A stretch of 64,000 bases of DNA from Caryophanales bacterium. GTDB taxonomy: Bacteria > Bacillota > Bacilli > Bacillales > Amphibacillaceae. A model generated the notes under the pieces. That model was given only the letters and a program-made list of their open reading frames with translations, made no database searches and was not told where the DNA came from. Where the stretch lies: the NCBI GenBank assembly GCA_029257405.1, contig JARIBO010000008.1, forward strand, positions 37,266 through 101,265. Reading direction: 5' to 3'. Shown here in pieces: positions 1-12,744 of this stretch; position 1 is the first letter of the stretch, and every line of letters begins with the position of its first letter. The position numbers and the translations under genes are program-made.

Positions 1-214
1 CTTGTTGATCATTCATAGCGCGCATCATTTGATTTATTTTCTTTTGACTTGGCTTTTGACCCATTTGCATCATTAATGTACGTAACATTTGCTCGTTAAT
101 AGGTGGATTTTTCTTTAAATAATCCATCATATATTTTCTAGCAATAAAGAAACCTAATGCTACACCAGCAATTAATGCTACTAATGCAATAATTACAACC
201 CAAATTGTTGACAT
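1..214 (-). CDS. yneF: YneF family (UPF0154) small membrane protein, truncated by window edge
   Basis: Reverse-strand translation [70 protein letters not shown]...; N-terminal TM plus conserved tail; next to tkt. Confidence 0.85.
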   Translation of the reverse strand, partial: MSTIWVVIIALVALIAGVALGFFIARKYMMDYLKKNPPINEQMLRTLMMQMGQKPSQKKINQMMRAMNDQQ

Positions 215-295
215 TGACTCGTCCCCCTCTTAACTAAAGTACCTTATATATTATAGTAAAAAACATGAATTAAAACAATCTTTTATTAAATATAA

Positions 296-2305
296 TTATT
301 TAATCTTATTTTCTACTTGTTTAACAACATTTTCAACGTTAAATCCATATTCTTCTAAAACTTTATTACCAGGAGCAGAAGCACCGAATGTGTCAATACC
401 AATTATTGTACCTTCCATACCCACATAGCGTTCCCACCCAAGTGGATTAGCCATTTCGATTGCAATACGGTTAGTTATATTTTTAGGTAGGACAGAATTT
501 TTATAGTCTTCTGACTGAGCTTCAAATAAATCCCATGAAGGCATACTAACAACAGAAGTATTAATTCCCTTTGTTTCTAGTTCCTTTTGTGCTGAAATCG
601 CTAGTTGAACTTCTGATCCAGTAGCAATCAAGATTGCTTCAGCATTTTCTGCAGGACTAATAACATATGCACCTTTTTTAACATTTTCGTATGTTTCATT
701 AGCATCTTTAGTTATTGTTGGTAATCCCTGACGCGTTAAAACTAGTGTAGTCGGTTTATTTGTCGACTCCATTGCTAAACGCCAAGCAGCTTGAGTTTCA
801 TTACCGTCTGCTGGACGAATGACAGAAAGGTTAGGCATTGCTCTTAGTGAAGCTAATTGCTCCACAGGCTCATGTGTTGGTCCATCTTCACCAACTGCGA
901 TTGAGTCATGGGTAAACACGTAAGTAACTGGCGCATTCATAATTGCCGACAAACGTATGGCTCCGCGCATATAGTCACTAAATACGAAGAAAGTTCCGCC
1001 ATATGGCTTTAGTCCACCATGAAGCGCAAGTCCATTAAGTGCTGCACCCATTGCAAATTCTCTTACACCAAACCATATATTACGGCCTGCGTAATTATCT
1101 GCTGTATAATCATCTTCTTCTTTCATCATTGTATTATTTGAACTAGCTAAGTCAGCACTCCCTCCAAATAACTGCGGAACTGATTTAGATAAGGCGTTAA
1201 TTATTTCACTTGAAGCAACACGTGTAGCTAACGTATCTTCTCCAAATTTATAATTTGGTAAATTCTGATCCCATTCTTCTGGTAATTCATTTTTCATCGT
1301 TTGATTAAATTCATTAGCAAGTTCTGGGTATGCTTTACTATATTTTTCTAATAACTCATTCCAAGCTGCTTCTTTCTCTGCACCTTGATCAGCGATTTTA
1401 GTTTTAAAATCATCATAAACTTCTTCAGGTACTTCAAATGGATCATGTGGCCATTTATAATTAGCTTTAGTCAAAATTGCTTCATCTTCTCCTAAAGGCG
1501 CACCATGTGATGCTGAAGATGCTGATTTATTCGGCGAACCGAATCCAATAACCGTTTTAATCTCAATTAATGTTGGTTGGCTTGTATTTTCATGAGCAGC
1601 TTTTAATGCAGCTCTAATTTCTTCAATATTATTCCCATCTTCAACACGAATAACTTGCCAATTGTAAGCTTCAAAACGAGCATGAGTATTATCTGAGAAT
1701 GAACGATCTAAATCACCATCTAATGAAATATCATTAGAGTCATATAAAACGATTAATTTATCTAAAGCTAAATGACCAGCAAGTGACGCAGCTTCATGTG
1801 AAATACCTTCCATAATGTCACCATCACCTACAAGTGAGTATGTGTAGTGATCAACTACATTAAATTCATTGCGGTTGTATTTAGCAGCTAAATGACTCTC
1901 AGCCATAGCCATTCCAACAGCCATCGAAACACCTTGTCCAAGTGGACCAGTTGTTGCTTCTACACCATCAGTATCTAATACTTCTGGGTGTCCTGGTGTA
2001 CGTGATTCCCACTGACGAAAATTCTTTAAATCATCAATTGTGACATCATATCCCGATAAATGTAACAGACTATAAAGTAACATCGAACCATGGCCTGCTG
2101 AAAGAACAAAACGATCACGGTTAAACCATTGTGAGTGACTTGGGTTCTGATTCATAAAATCAGTCCATAAAGTGTAAGCCATTGGAGCTGCTCCCATAGG
2201 TAAACCTGGATGTCCTGAATTAGCTTTTTCAATTGCATCGATAGATAGTGTACGTATTGCGTTAATAGATTGTTGTTCAATTGATTTTGACATTTTATTT
2301 ATCAT
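296..2305 (-). CDS. tkt: transketolase
   Basis: ORF with transketolase motifs ([25 protein letters not shown], full length 669 aa). Confidence 0.97.
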   Translation of the reverse strand: MINKMSKSIEQQSINAIRTLSIDAIEKANSGHPGLPMGAAPMAYTLWTDFMNQNPSHSQWFNRDRFVLSAGHGSMLLYSLLHLSGYDVTIDDLKNFRQWESRTPGHPEVLDTDGVEATTGPLGQGVSMAVGMAMAESHLAAKYNRNEFNVVDHYTYSLVGDGDIMEGISHEAASLAGHLALDKLIVLYDSNDISLDGDLDRSFSDNTHARFEAYNWQVIRVEDGNNIEEIRAALKAAHENTSQPTLIEIKTVIGFGSPNKSASSASHGAPLGEDEAILTKANYKWPHDPFEVPEEVYDDFKTKIADQGAEKEAAWNELLEKYSKAYPELANEFNQTMKNELPEEWDQNLPNYKFGEDTLATRVASSEIINALSKSVPQLFGGSADLASSNNTMMKEEDDYTADNYAGRNIWFGVREFAMGAALNGLALHGGLKPYGGTFFVFSDYMRGAIRLSAIMNAPVTYVFTHDSIAVGEDGPTHEPVEQLASLRAMPNLSVIRPADGNETQAAWRLAMESTNKPTTLVLTRQGLPTITKDANETYENVKKGAYVISPAENAEAILIATGSEVQLAISAQKELETKGINTSVVSMPSWDLFEAQSEDYKNSVLPKNITNRIAIEMANPLGWERYVGMEGTIIGIDTFGASAPGNKVLEEYGFNVENVVKQVENKIK

Positions 2306-2307
2306 CC

Positions 2308-2544
2308 TTATTTAGATTGTTTTTGTTCTTTTAATTGTTTTACTTTATCAGGAGTTACATCATTACCTTCAGGATCAACAACTTTTAATGTAGTGATTTG
2401 ATTTGTAAACGAGCTTCGAATACCGTCTAAATATTTTTGTCTCAATATTTTTTGCTCTTCTTTTTCTTCAATCGTTAAACCTTCAGTTGTTTTCGATTTT
2501 CTTGCAAGTTCATTTATACGATTTATTTCTGTATCTAATATCAT
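2308..2544 (-). CDS. DUF896 domain-containing protein (YnzC-like)
   Basis: 78-aa [33 protein letters not shown] motif, between lexA and tkt. Confidence 0.85.
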   Translation of the reverse strand: MILDTEINRINELARKSKTTEGLTIEEKEEQKILRQKYLDGIRSSFTNQITTLKVVDPEGNDVTPDKVKQLKEQKQSK

Positions 2545-2649
2545 ATTTAACGCTCCTTAATATTTATAACATTACCAATCTCTATTATACTTCATATCAA
2601 TGCGTTATAAAAGTGAAGTGAATGTAAATAGCTTTGTTCTACAAATATG

Positions 2650-2663
2650 CGAACTTATGTTTG
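2650..2663. promoter_or_regulatory. LexA/SOS box candidate CGAACTTATGTTTG overlapping the -35 (TTGACT, 2661-2666) of lexA
   Basis: Matches Bacillus-type CGAAC-N4-GTTYG/C palindrome; TTGACT-16 nt-TAAAAT promoter; just upstream of lexA. Confidence 0.75.
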
Positions 2664-2723
2664 ACTTTTTAGTGCTAAATGATAAAATTATGATTAACCA
2701 AGCATGAAGATAGAGGTGATTAT

Positions 2724-3344
2724 ATGGAAAAGTTATCTAAAAGACAACAAATGATTTATGATTTTATAATAGCTGAAGTCGAAATGAAGGGATATCCACC
2801 TTCAGTTCGTGAAATAGCTAAAGCTGTAGGGCTTGCATCTAGCTCGACTGTTCACGGACATTTAGAAAGAATTGAAAACAAAGGATTTATCAGACGCGAC
2901 CCAACTAAACCAAGAGCAATTGAAATTATTGACCTCGATTACAATGATGTAGATAAAGACATAGCACGTTACGCTCCTTTAATTGGTAAAGTTACAGCTG
3001 GGATTCCGATTACTGCAGTTGAAAATATTGAAGAATATATTCCTGTACCGAGTTCAAGTGCTAATAAAAGTGATAATTTATTTGTGCTTATTGTTGAAGG
3101 TAGTAGTATGATTAATGCCGGTATTTTAGATGGTGATAAAGTTATTGTAAAACAACAAACAACTGCTAATAATGGCGATATTGTTGTTGCAATGACTGAT
3201 GATGAAGAAGCTACTGTGAAAAGATTTTTCAAAGAAAAAAATCATTTTCGTCTTCAACCTGAAAATGATAGTCTAGATCCTATTTTATTAGATAATGTAA
3301 TTATATTAGGTAAAGTTATCGGTTTACACCGACAAATCACTTAA
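2724..3344 (+). CDS. lexA: LexA repressor
   Basis: N-terminal wHTH ([21 protein letters not shown]), Ala-Gly cleavage site (KVTAGIPI), GSSM catalytic Ser. Confidence 0.98.
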   Translation: MEKLSKRQQMIYDFIIAEVEMKGYPPSVREIAKAVGLASSSTVHGHLERIENKGFIRRDPTKPRAIEIIDLDYNDVDKDIARYAPLIGKVTAGIPITAVENIEEYIPVPSSSANKSDNLFVLIVEGSSMINAGILDGDKVIVKQQTTANNGDIVVAMTDDEEATVKRFFKEKNHFRLQPENDSLDPILLDNVIILGKVIGLHRQIT

Positions 3345-3350
3345 ATAAGT

Positions 3351-3413
3351 ATCCCTAAATCAGTATAACTAGATTTTAATCTACATACTTACTGATTTAG
3401 GGATTTTTTTATT
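3351..3413. terminator. bidirectional rho-independent terminator
   Basis: ATCCCTAAATCAGTA...TACTGATTTAGGGATTTTTTT inverted repeat between convergent genes. Confidence 0.8.
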
Positions 3414-4641
3414 GCTCTAAAAGATTCATCGCTTCAATGACTGCGATTTTAACATGAGAGTAAGTTAAGCCACCTTGTAAAAATGCGATGTAAGGCGGTT
3501 TAATTGGACCATCGACCGAAAGCTCAATACTTGACCCTTGAATAAATGTACCAGCTGCCATAATAACTTTTTCATCGTATCCTGGCATTTCACTTGGATA
3601 TGGTTCTACATAGGAATTAACCGGAGATCCTTTTTGAATATTTTGACAGAATGCAATCATTTTTGACTCATCTTCAAATTTTATTGTTTGAATAATATCA
3701 GTTCTTTTAGCATCATATGCAGGATTCACTTTATAATTTTTTAATTCTAGATAACGTGCCGTAAATACTGCTCCTTTAAGAGCTTCACCAACCACATGAG
3801 GTGCTAAAAAGAAGCCTTGATACATTTCTTGGAGCATATTTAAGGTTGCACCTGTCTCTTTTCCAAGTCCTGGAGCTGTTAAACGATTAGCTGCATTTAA
3901 TATTAGTTCTTCACTACCTGCTATATAGCCTCCAGCTCGAACTAAACCACCACCAGGATTTTTAATTAATGATCCTGCAATAATATCCGCGCCAACATGA
4001 GTGGGTTCTCTTTCCTCGACAAATTCACCATAACAATTATCCACAAAAACAATCAAGTCTGAATTTATTGATTTAACGTAATCAACCATTTCTTTTATTT
4101 CTGAAATTTTGAATGAAGGTCTATCTTCATAACCTTTTGACCTCTGTATGCCAATTACTTTAGTTCGTTCGTTAATTTTATTTTTTACCTCGGCAAAGTT
4201 TACTGCACCATCTTCAAGTAAATCAACTTCATCGTAAGAAACACCTAGGTCTTTTAATGAACCTGAGCTATTACCACGTATCCCTATTACTTCTTCTAAA
4301 GTGTCATATGGGCTTCCTGTAATATATAATAACTCATCATTTGGTCGTAATATTGAAAAGAGAGCTGTTGAAATTGCGTGTGTTCCTGACACAATTTGAG
4401 GACGCACAAGTGCATCCTCAGTTCCAAAAACATCTGAATAAACCGCTTCTAGATTTTCTCTTCCACTATCGTCATATCCGTAACCATCACTTGACATAAA
4501 ATGAAAATCACCAATATAATTTTTTCTAAACGCATCTAAAACACGTTTTTGATTTACCTCGACATTTTGATTAATTAATTTATATACTTCCTGACAATCT
4601 GTTTCTGCTTGAATAACTGTTTCATTTATTAATGTATGCAT
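3409..4641 (-). CDS. PLP-dependent methionine gamma-lyase family / aluminium-resistance-like protein (YnbB-like)
   Basis: 410 aa, next to hflX as in Bacillus/Staphylococcus; SGTHAI, GSLIKNPGGG motifs. Confidence 0.85.
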   Translation of the reverse strand: MHTLINETVIQAETDCQEVYKLINQNVEVNQKRVLDAFRKNYIGDFHFMSSDGYGYDDSGRENLEAVYSDVFGTEDALVRPQIVSGTHAISTALFSILRPNDELLYITGSPYDTLEEVIGIRGNSSGSLKDLGVSYDEVDLLEDGAVNFAEVKNKINERTKVIGIQRSKGYEDRPSFKISEIKEMVDYVKSINSDLIVFVDNCYGEFVEEREPTHVGADIIAGSLIKNPGGGLVRAGGYIAGSEELILNAANRLTAPGLGKETGATLNMLQEMYQGFFLAPHVVGEALKGAVFTARYLELKNYKVNPAYDAKRTDIIQTIKFEDESKMIAFCQNIQKGSPVNSYVEPYPSEMPGYDEKVIMAAGTFIQGSSIELSVDGPIKPPYIAFLQGGLTYSHVKIAVIEAMNLLEQ

Positions 4642-4642
4642 A

Positions 4643-5896
4643 TTATGTTCGTTTCTCCTTTATAACACCTTGTATTGGGTGGTCACGTCTGATATAACCT
4701 GCTAAATAATATTCGTTTCTTGTTTCATCATACTTACTTTCTTCAAGAATTGTTTCGCGTTCAATTTGGTGCATGACCTGTCCTTCTTCTGGACCTAGAT
4801 TAATTGAAAAATAATCCCAGTCGTCTTTTAACTCTTTTTCTATCCGGAAGAGTAGTTCATCTAAATCAGTTTGATCATATGCACTAATTAACATATAAGG
4901 ATGTTGTGTAGGAATAAAGTCATCTTTTAATTTATCTCGCTTATTATATACTGTTAAAATCGGAATGTTTTTTGCATCGAGATCTTTTAAAATATTAATG
5001 ACTGTTTCTTCTTGCTGGTCTTTATCTTCATGTGTGACATCAACAACATGAATAATCAAGTCCGCTTCTGCTACTTCTTCTAATGTAGATTTAAACGCCG
5101 CAATAAGCGATGTAGGCAAGTTTTGTAAGAATCCTACTGTATCTGTAACTAAACATTCAAAGCCCGATGGTAATGCGATTTTTCTTGTTAAAGGATCAAG
5201 AGTAGCAAACAATAAGTCTTCTTCTAAAGAAGTCTCATCTGTTAAGCGATTAAAAATCGTCGATTTACCTGCGTTTGTATAACCAACAATTGCAATTTGA
5301 ATGATATTATTTGATTTCCTGCGTTCACGGTACTGTTTTCTTTGCTTAACAACTACTTTTAAACGTCTTTTAATTTCATCAATTCTTCTTCTAATATGTC
5401 TCTGGTCAGACTCTAACTTCGTTTCACCCGGACCTCTTGTACCAATCCCCCCACCTAAACGCGAAAGGATTGTTCCCATACCATGTAGGCGTGGTAGCAT
5501 ATATTGTAACTGCGCAAGTTCAACTTGAAGCTTACCTTCTTTGGTATCTGCTCTTTGAGCAAAGATATCTAAGATCAACTGACTTCTATCAATGATTCGA
5601 ATTCCTAATTGGTCATTTAAGTTTCTTAATTGCCCTGCCGACAATTCGTCATTACAGACAACTAGATCAATTTCATTTGCTTCGATAAATTCACTAATCT
5701 CTTCTACTTTACCTTCTCCAACATAAGTTGCAGAATGAATTCTTTCTCTTTTTTGCGTTATTATATCAATGACTTCTCCACCAGCTGTTTCACTTAAAGA
5801 CTTCATTTCTTCTATCGTAGAAGCAAAATGTGCGTCAGAGTTTTTTTGTAACTGGGCGCCAATTATTAATACTCTTTCTTTTGACAAATGAATCAC
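4643..5896 (-). CDS. hflX: GTPase HflX
   Basis: GYTNAGKSTIFNRL P-loop, GGGIGTRGPGETKLE motif. Confidence 0.96.
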   Translation of the reverse strand: MIHLSKERVLIIGAQLQKNSDAHFASTIEEMKSLSETAGGEVIDIITQKRERIHSATYVGEGKVEEISEFIEANEIDLVVCNDELSAGQLRNLNDQLGIRIIDRSQLILDIFAQRADTKEGKLQVELAQLQYMLPRLHGMGTILSRLGGGIGTRGPGETKLESDQRHIRRRIDEIKRRLKVVVKQRKQYRERRKSNNIIQIAIVGYTNAGKSTIFNRLTDETSLEEDLLFATLDPLTRKIALPSGFECLVTDTVGFLQNLPTSLIAAFKSTLEEVAEADLIIHVVDVTHEDKDQQEETVINILKDLDAKNIPILTVYNKRDKLKDDFIPTQHPYMLISAYDQTDLDELLFRIEKELKDDWDYFSINLGPEEGQVMHQIERETILEESKYDETRNEYYLAGYIRRDHPIQGVIKEKRT

Positions 5897-5918
5897 CTCT
5901 TTTTATTTTTTTAACAAA

Positions 5919-5950
5919 GAAAGCAACTATCTCTACTGATAGTTGCTTTC
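5919..5950 (-). terminator. hairpin between hfq and hflX
   Basis: GAAAGCAACTATC-tctact-GATAGTTGCTTTC, 13-bp perfect stem. Confidence 0.6.
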
Positions 5951-5958
5951 AAGCTAAT

Positions 5959-6180
5959 CTATTCACTTAGATTAACATTTTTTACAGGTACAAATGTTGA
6001 GATTGCATGTTTATAGATCAATTGTTCCTTACCATCTGAGTCGAGTAGTACTGTGAAATTATCAAAACTCTTAATATGACCCCTTAACTGAAAGCCATTC
6101 GTTAGAAATACTGTAAGAGCTGTTTTGTCTTTTCTTAAAGTATTTAAATATTGATCTTGAATATTAACTAATTTTGACAT
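5959..6180 (-). CDS. hfq: RNA chaperone Hfq
   Basis: 73 aa, Sm1/Sm2 motifs ([22 protein letters not shown]); between miaA and hflX. Confidence 0.95.
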   Translation of the reverse strand: MSKLVNIQDQYLNTLRKDKTALTVFLTNGFQLRGHIKSFDNFTVLLDSDGKEQLIYKHAISTFVPVKNVNLSE

Positions 6181-7125
6181 CTACTCGGCTCCTTTCTTAA
6201 TAGTCCATGTAATAATATCTCTTTTAATTGTATCATAAAGTGAGGTTTCATTGCTAGTCGAGAAATCGTACCACGGTATATCCATTTTATTTTTAAACCA
6301 CGTGTATTGTCTTTTAGCAAAACGACGTGAATTTCTTTTTAATATATTAATACAAGCTTCAAGTGACATCTCATTTTTAAAATAAGGAATGAATTCTTTA
6401 TAACCTATCCCACTCATCGACTGACTACTCTCACCCACTTGATCATACAAGGCTTTTACTTCAGCAAGTAAGCCCTGTTCAATCATCAAGTCAACGCGGT
6501 TATCTATTAGTGGATATAAGACACTTCTTTCTTTTTCAAGTCCAATAATTTTAGCGTCATAAAGGGGTGTTATTTTTTGTCTCTGTTGAATTTCGGTCAT
6601 TGTTAAACCGGTTGTTTTATAAATTTCGATTGCTCTAATCACTCGCCGGTGATTATTCGGATGTATTTTTTTAGCTTGTTCTGGATCAATTCGAATTAAC
6701 TTCTCATACAAGGGATCAATCCCATTTAGATTTACTTCTTCTTCAAGCTTTTTTGTTACCTGATCATTTCGAGCTTCGGTCGGGAATTGATAATCATAAA
6801 GGACGCTTTGAATATAAAGGCCGCTTCCCCCCACAATAATGGGGAGTTTACCACGAGCGGTAATCTTTTTAATCAATGCTCTTGCTTCTGTTTGAAATTG
6901 TGAAACCGTAAACTCAACTCCCACATCGATGATATCAATCAAATGATGCGGTACAATGCTTTGTTCTTCTTTAGTAGCTTTAGCAGTTCCAATATCTAAT
7001 CCTTTATAGACTTGCATTGAATCCCCACTAATTATTTCTCCATCTAAATCTTTAGCTAGCTTTAAGCTTAATTCTGTCTTTCCTACAGCCGTAGGCCCGA
7101 CAATGACGATTACTTTATCTTTCAT
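6181..7125 (-). CDS. miaA: tRNA dimethylallyltransferase MiaA
   Basis: GPTAVGKTELS, DSMQVYKGLDIGTAK motifs. Confidence 0.97.
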   Translation of the reverse strand: MKDKVIVIVGPTAVGKTELSLKLAKDLDGEIISGDSMQVYKGLDIGTAKATKEEQSIVPHHLIDIIDVGVEFTVSQFQTEARALIKKITARGKLPIIVGGSGLYIQSVLYDYQFPTEARNDQVTKKLEEEVNLNGIDPLYEKLIRIDPEQAKKIHPNNHRRVIRAIEIYKTTGLTMTEIQQRQKITPLYDAKIIGLEKERSVLYPLIDNRVDLMIEQGLLAEVKALYDQVGESSQSMSGIGYKEFIPYFKNEMSLEACINILKRNSRRFAKRQYTWFKNKMDIPWYDFSTSNETSLYDTIKRDIITWTIKKGAE

Positions 7126-7147
7126 ATTTATCTCCTTAAGTCAGTTA

Positions 7148-8956
7148 TCACATAATCCGTTTAAACATTTTTTCAATTTCGTAGGTTGTAAAATGAACAA
7201 TCACTGGTCGGCCATGAGGACAAGTAAATGGATCTTCACAAGCTCTTAAATCATTTAATAATCGATTCATCTCACCTATATCTAAATGATGATTTGCTTT
7301 AATTGATCGTTTACAAGACATCATAATTGCTACTTCTTCACGAATTTTTTTAACATTTATTGTACTATCAACAATTATTTGTTCAATCATATCTCGAACA
7401 ATTTCTTCTTCAGTCCCTTTAGGAAACCATGTTGGTACATCTCTAATTGCGAGCGTCTGATGTCCAAATGCTTCAAAAAATAAACCCACATCATTTAATA
7501 ATGTTTCATTTTCTTTAATAAACATAAGTTCTTCGTTTGTAAATTCAAAAGTAACTGGAATTAATAAAGACTGTAATTCATTATTGGTTTTTGCTAATTT
7601 GTCTCTGAAAAATTCATATTTAATTCGCTCTTGTGCAGCATGTTGATCAATCATATAAAAGCCTAACTCATTTTGTGCTAAAATATATGTTCCTTGTAAT
7701 TGACCAATTGGATAAAGAGGTGGAATGCGCTCTTGTGGTAATACGTCATTATCACTCTTAGCAAACGCTTCTGCAAACTCTTGATGCTCACTCACAGATT
7801 CCGCTTCGTCACTTTTTATTTCTGCGTAATTTTCTGCAAATAAATTTGGACGTTCAACCGCTTCAAAAGACTCCAGAGACTCTTGTTGAAAATTTTCTGC
7901 ATCCATTTGTAAAGTCTTTTGTTTTCGTGTTTTTTCTACTGGTTGTGTTACATGAGGAATTAATGTTAAATCTTTAAAACTCGTTTTAATCGTTTGCTCA
8001 ATTAAAGAAATGAGTTCTTTTTCTTTACTGAACCTGACTTCTAATTTAGTTGGGTGGACGTTTACATCAACTAATATCGGATCCATTTTAATTGCAATTA
8101 CGACAATCGGGTTCCGGTGAATAGGTAATAAAGTATGATAAGCTCTTAAAACTGCTTGAGTTAGTCCTTGGTTTTTTATATAGCGTCCATTAATAATTAA
8201 GGTAATAAAATCACGTGATGACCTTGTTACTTCAGGCTTACAAATGTAGCCTGAAATTTTAAAGTCTTTTGTTTCTTCTTTTATTGGGATCATCTGGCGG
8301 GCAACATTATTACCGTAGATATTAGCGATAACTTGTAGCAACTGATTCGTACCAGCTGATTTAAATAAAACCTTATTATTATGCGTGATTTCAAATCTAA
8401 CATTCGGGTGCGCTAGTGCATAGCGATTAATTAAATCAGTTATATGACCTAATTCAGTATAAATTGTTCGCATATATTTTAACCGAGCTGGTGTATTATA
8501 AAATAAATGTTCAACCGTTATTTCAGTTCCCTGTCTTGCATCACTTTTAGAGGCTTCAATAATTTTACCACCTTCTAAATAAAGCTTTGTTCCAGCTTGC
8601 TCACCAGTTGATGTTTTAATTGTTAATTTACTAACTGCTGAAATACTTGCTAAAGCTTCCCCTCTAAATCCAAGTGACTTCACATGAAATAAATCGGTAT
8701 CAAACTCAATTTTACTCGTTGCATGTCTGAGAAATGAACGTTTAACATCGTCTTCAGACATACCCACTCCATTGTCACTTACTCTAATTAAATTTAAACC
8801 CGCTTCTTCTACATCAACTTTAATCCATGTACTTTTTGCATCTATACTATTTTCAATGAGTTCTTTTACGACAGAAGCTGGCCTTTCAACGACTTCACCT
8901 GCAGCAATTTTATTAGCAAGTGACTCTGGTAATTGGCGTATCTTCAAACTTTTCAT
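7148..8956 (-). CDS. mutL: DNA mismatch repair protein MutL
   Basis: [28 protein letters not shown] ATPase; C-terminal CPHGRP motif. Confidence 0.98.
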   Translation of the reverse strand: MKSLKIRQLPESLANKIAAGEVVERPASVVKELIENSIDAKSTWIKVDVEEAGLNLIRVSDNGVGMSEDDVKRSFLRHATSKIEFDTDLFHVKSLGFRGEALASISAVSKLTIKTSTGEQAGTKLYLEGGKIIEASKSDARQGTEITVEHLFYNTPARLKYMRTIYTELGHITDLINRYALAHPNVRFEITHNNKVLFKSAGTNQLLQVIANIYGNNVARQMIPIKEETKDFKISGYICKPEVTRSSRDFITLIINGRYIKNQGLTQAVLRAYHTLLPIHRNPIVVIAIKMDPILVDVNVHPTKLEVRFSKEKELISLIEQTIKTSFKDLTLIPHVTQPVEKTRKQKTLQMDAENFQQESLESFEAVERPNLFAENYAEIKSDEAESVSEHQEFAEAFAKSDNDVLPQERIPPLYPIGQLQGTYILAQNELGFYMIDQHAAQERIKYEFFRDKLAKTNNELQSLLIPVTFEFTNEELMFIKENETLLNDVGLFFEAFGHQTLAIRDVPTWFPKGTEEEIVRDMIEQIIVDSTINVKKIREEVAIMMSCKRSIKANHHLDIGEMNRLLNDLRACEDPFTCPHGRPVIVHFTTYEIEKMFKRIM

Positions 8957-8969
8957 TCCTCCTGTTAAT

Positions 8970-11567
8970 TTATTTTAATTTCGATTGTAATTCATATACT
9001 AGGTTCATTGCCTCAAGTGGCGTTAATTCCAGCAGATTTAATGCTTTTAGTTGATTTAAAACTTCAGTATCATGATTACTTAAGTTCTCTTTTGTTTTAT
9101 TCTTGTTTTTTGTTTGTACATTTGAGTCAACAAAAAATGTTAACTGGCCTGAGGGTTCATTAACTTGTTTTGTTTCAATATTTTCATTTTTCGTTTTTGC
9201 TTCAAGTTCGCCTAAAATCACATTTGCTCGGTTAATTAGCTTATCTGGCAGATCGGCTAATTTTGCTACATGGATACCATAACTTTGATCTGCCTTACCT
9301 TCATCGACTTTATGTAAGAAGACTATTTTTTCATCGAACTCCTCTGCTTTTACATGTAAATTTTTAAGCGCAGCTAGAGATGTTTCAAGCTCTGTGAGTT
9401 CATGGTAATGAGTTGAGAATAAAGTCTTTGCTTTTATCTCGTTATGAATATATTCAATAATTGCTTGAGCTAAAGCCATTCCGTCGTAAGTGCTCGTCCC
9501 TCTTCCAATTTCATCTAAAAGAATCAAACTGTCTTTAGTCGCATTTGCTAAAGCGTGATTTGCTTCAAGCATTTCTACCATAAAAGTACTTTGTCCTGCA
9601 ACTAAGTCATCTGCTGCACCAATCCGGGTAAATATTTGATCGAATAGCACGAGTTCTGCTTCTTCTGCTGGTACAAAACAGCCGATTTGTCCCATAATAA
9701 TAGTTAAAGCGAGTTGACGCATATACGTACTCTTACCCGACATATTAGGACCGGTAATAAGTAAGATTTGTTGGTCATCGTCTAAATAAATATCATTTGG
9801 TACAAACATTCCCTCATGCATGACTTTTTCAATGACTGGATGGCGACTGTCTTTTATATCAACGTGATGGTCATTAAAAGTAGGCCGCTTATAATTGTTT
9901 AGTTCACTTACTGTAGCAAATGATTGATAGTTATCAATTTCACTTAATGTTTTAGCAAGTGCTTGAACTTGTTCGATGTTTTCTTTTAAGGTTTCTCTAA
10001 TTTCTAAAAATAATTGATGTTCTAAATCAACACTTTTTTCATTCGCTTCAAGAATTAATTTCTCTCGTTCTTTTAATTCTGGCGTCACGTAGCGTTCGGC
10101 ATTTGTGAGTGTCTGTTTACGTTCATACCTACCTTTAGGTATCAAATGCTTATTTGCGTGAGTGATTTCAATATAATAACCAAAAACACGGTTATAGCCA
10201 ATTTTTAAAGATCTAATATTCGTTATTTCTTTTTCTTTTCGTTCAAGTTCTGCAATCCAATCTTTTCCGTGTTTGGATACATCCCTGTATTTATCCAATT
10301 GTTTATTAAACCCATCTTTAATTAAATTACCCTCAGTAATTGATATCGGTGGATTTTCAATGATACTTTCTTCTAATAACGCGACCAGCTCTTTTGGGAA
10401 GATTAATAAGTCATTAAGTTTATCTAATTCGTTTGTTTTGAAACTTGCTAAAGCTGTTTTAATCGCAGGTATCTGACTTAAAGATAATTTTAATTGATTT
10501 AAATCCCTGCCATTAACATTACCAAATGAAATACGACCTGCAAGGCGTTCTAAATCATACACTTGTTTTAATGATTCTCTTAAAGTTTCTCTTTCTAAAA
10601 AGCCATTAAACATTGATTCGACAATATTCAATCTGTTTTCTATAAGAGGACGACTAAAAAGCGGACGTTCGATCCATTTCTTTAGCGTTCGTGCGCCCAT
10701 TGCTGTAACTGTTTCATCAAGAATCCAGAGCAAGGAACCGTATTTTTCTTTCTTTAATAATGTTTCAGTTAATTCTAAATTACGTCTTGAGTACATATCT
10801 AAAGATAAATAACTATTAAGATGAATAATTTCAGCTTTTTGAAAATGATGGAGCGATCTTTTTTGAGTATACATTATATAATTTAATAAACGATTAAAAC
10901 TTGTAAGTAAGCGTTCGTTATGAATATCATCTACTAGATGACGAAATTTACCTGCAAAATTTACGTTATCTTCATATGAAAATGTAATATTTAAACGAGA
11001 TTTTAATTTTTGTTGTAAAGTTTCAGGAAAATCTGTAGCAATAACAAGCTCTTTAATGCCTCGATTACCTAGTTCATGAATGACAAAATCAAATCCTTCG
11101 TCAATTTCTACTAATTGGGATTCACCCGTTGAAAGCTCATGATAAACAATGACATAGATATCATCTTTAAATTGTGTAATACTTCCTAGATAGTTACTTT
11201 CTTTTTCCTTTAACATCGATGACTCCATAACTGTTCCTGGTGTAACTAATTGAACTACTTCTCTTTTAACGACACCTTTAGCAGTTTTAGGATCTTCTAC
11301 TTGTTCACATATTGCTACTTTATAGCCTTGGTCGACTAATGTTTTTATATAATTTTCAGCCGCATGGTGAGGTACACCACACATGGGAATAGAATCTTTT
11401 TTAGCAGAATCTCTTTTGGTTAAAGTGATTTCGAGTATTTGGGAAGCTTTTATAGCATCTTCAAAAAAGAGTTCATAAAAGTCACCTAATCGGTAAAATA
11501 AAAAAGCGTCTTGATGTTCTGCTTTTATACGTAAATATTGCTTCATCATTGGTGTTGTATTTGACAT
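8970..11567 (-). CDS. mutS: DNA mismatch repair protein MutS
   Basis: [21 protein letters not shown] Walker [15 protein letters not shown]. Confidence 0.98.
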   Translation of the reverse strand: MSNTTPMMKQYLRIKAEHQDAFLFYRLGDFYELFFEDAIKASQILEITLTKRDSAKKDSIPMCGVPHHAAENYIKTLVDQGYKVAICEQVEDPKTAKGVVKREVVQLVTPGTVMESSMLKEKESNYLGSITQFKDDIYVIVYHELSTGESQLVEIDEGFDFVIHELGNRGIKELVIATDFPETLQQKLKSRLNITFSYEDNVNFAGKFRHLVDDIHNERLLTSFNRLLNYIMYTQKRSLHHFQKAEIIHLNSYLSLDMYSRRNLELTETLLKKEKYGSLLWILDETVTAMGARTLKKWIERPLFSRPLIENRLNIVESMFNGFLERETLRESLKQVYDLERLAGRISFGNVNGRDLNQLKLSLSQIPAIKTALASFKTNELDKLNDLLIFPKELVALLEESIIENPPISITEGNLIKDGFNKQLDKYRDVSKHGKDWIAELERKEKEITNIRSLKIGYNRVFGYYIEITHANKHLIPKGRYERKQTLTNAERYVTPELKEREKLILEANEKSVDLEHQLFLEIRETLKENIEQVQALAKTLSEIDNYQSFATVSELNNYKRPTFNDHHVDIKDSRHPVIEKVMHEGMFVPNDIYLDDDQQILLITGPNMSGKSTYMRQLALTIIMGQIGCFVPAEEAELVLFDQIFTRIGAADDLVAGQSTFMVEMLEANHALANATKDSLILLDEIGRGTSTYDGMALAQAIIEYIHNEIKAKTLFSTHYHELTELETSLAALKNLHVKAEEFDEKIVFLHKVDEGKADQSYGIHVAKLADLPDKLINRANVILGELEAKTKNENIETKQVNEPSGQLTFFVDSNVQTKNKNKTKENLSNHDTEVLNQLKALNLLELTPLEAMNLVYELQSKLK

Positions 11568-11813
11568 ATTTGTTCCTCCAGAATTAAATCTTCTTACTAA
11601 TTATAACATATTTATATTTTTTTGAATTAATCCTTCCTCGCTGATTTGTTTAATAATCACTTGCTTGTAAGTTTATTAAGTAATTTTTATATACTGAGGA
11701 AAGAAAAAAAGTATTTCTCCGTAATAATGAACATCTTTCAATGATCTTTCCTTATACAAATCAACTAAAAAACGTTATACTTTAGATATTAAGTTTAATA
11801 TCGGGGGATTTTC

Positions 11814-12731
11814 ATGGAAATTACATTCTTAGGTACCGGAGCAGGTGTCCCTTCAAAAGAAAGAAATGTTTCTTCAATCGCACTAAATTTAACTGAAGAA
11901 ATCAATCAAATATGGCTTTTTGATTGTGGTGAATCAACGCAGCATCAAATTTTACATACGAATCTAAAACCTCGTAAAATTAATAAAATATTTATTACCC
12001 ATCTACATGGGGATCACATATACGGCTTACCGGGTTTATTAAGTAGCCGTTCATTTTTAAATGGTGATGATTTACTAACCGTTTATGGTCCACCAGGTAT
12101 AAAAGACTTCATCGAAACGAGTTTAAGTATCAGTGGAACACACTTAACTTATCCACTTGATATTACTGAGTTTACTGAAGGTGTTTTATTTCAAGATGAT
12201 ACATTTAAAGTAACAAGCTTTTTATTAGATCATGGCGTATCAAGTTACGGATTCCGTATTGAAGAAGCTGATAAATTAGGCGAATTACATGTCGATAAAT
12301 TAAAAGCTGCAGGTATCCACCCTGGTCCAATTTATAAAACAATTAAGTCGCAAGCTTCAACTCTTTTAGATGACGGAACGATTATTAAACGGGAAGATTT
12401 TATTGGTAAGACAAAAACAGGTAGAATAGTTTGTATTTTCGGTGATACACGCTTTAATCTTAATTTTAAGGAGCATGCCTTAAACGCTGATTTACTTGTC
12501 CATGAAGCTACTTTTGATGGTACTAAAGAAGATTTAGCATATAATTATTTTCATTCAACGACGACACAAGCAGCGACTCTTGCGAAGGCTGCTGATGTTA
12601 ACAAACTTATTTTAACGCATATTTCTTCTCGCTATCAAAATAATGCTCTCAATGATTTACTAGAAGAGGCAAAAGCAATTTTTGAACCGACTTTAATCGC
12701 ACATGATTTTTTAACCTACAAGATAAAATAA
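11814..12731 (+). CDS. rnz: ribonuclease Z
   Basis: MEITFLGTGAGVPSKERNVSS, HLHGDHIYGLPGLLSSR. Confidence 0.96.
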   Translation: MEITFLGTGAGVPSKERNVSSIALNLTEEINQIWLFDCGESTQHQILHTNLKPRKINKIFITHLHGDHIYGLPGLLSSRSFLNGDDLLTVYGPPGIKDFIETSLSISGTHLTYPLDITEFTEGVLFQDDTFKVTSFLLDHGVSSYGFRIEEADKLGELHVDKLKAAGIHPGPIYKTIKSQASTLLDDGTIIKREDFIGKTKTGRIVCIFGDTRFNLNFKEHALNADLLVHEATFDGTKEDLAYNYFHSTTTQAATLAKAADVNKLILTHISSRYQNNALNDLLEEAKAIFEPTLIAHDFLTYKIK

Positions 12732-12744
12732 AGGAGTTGGCCAA

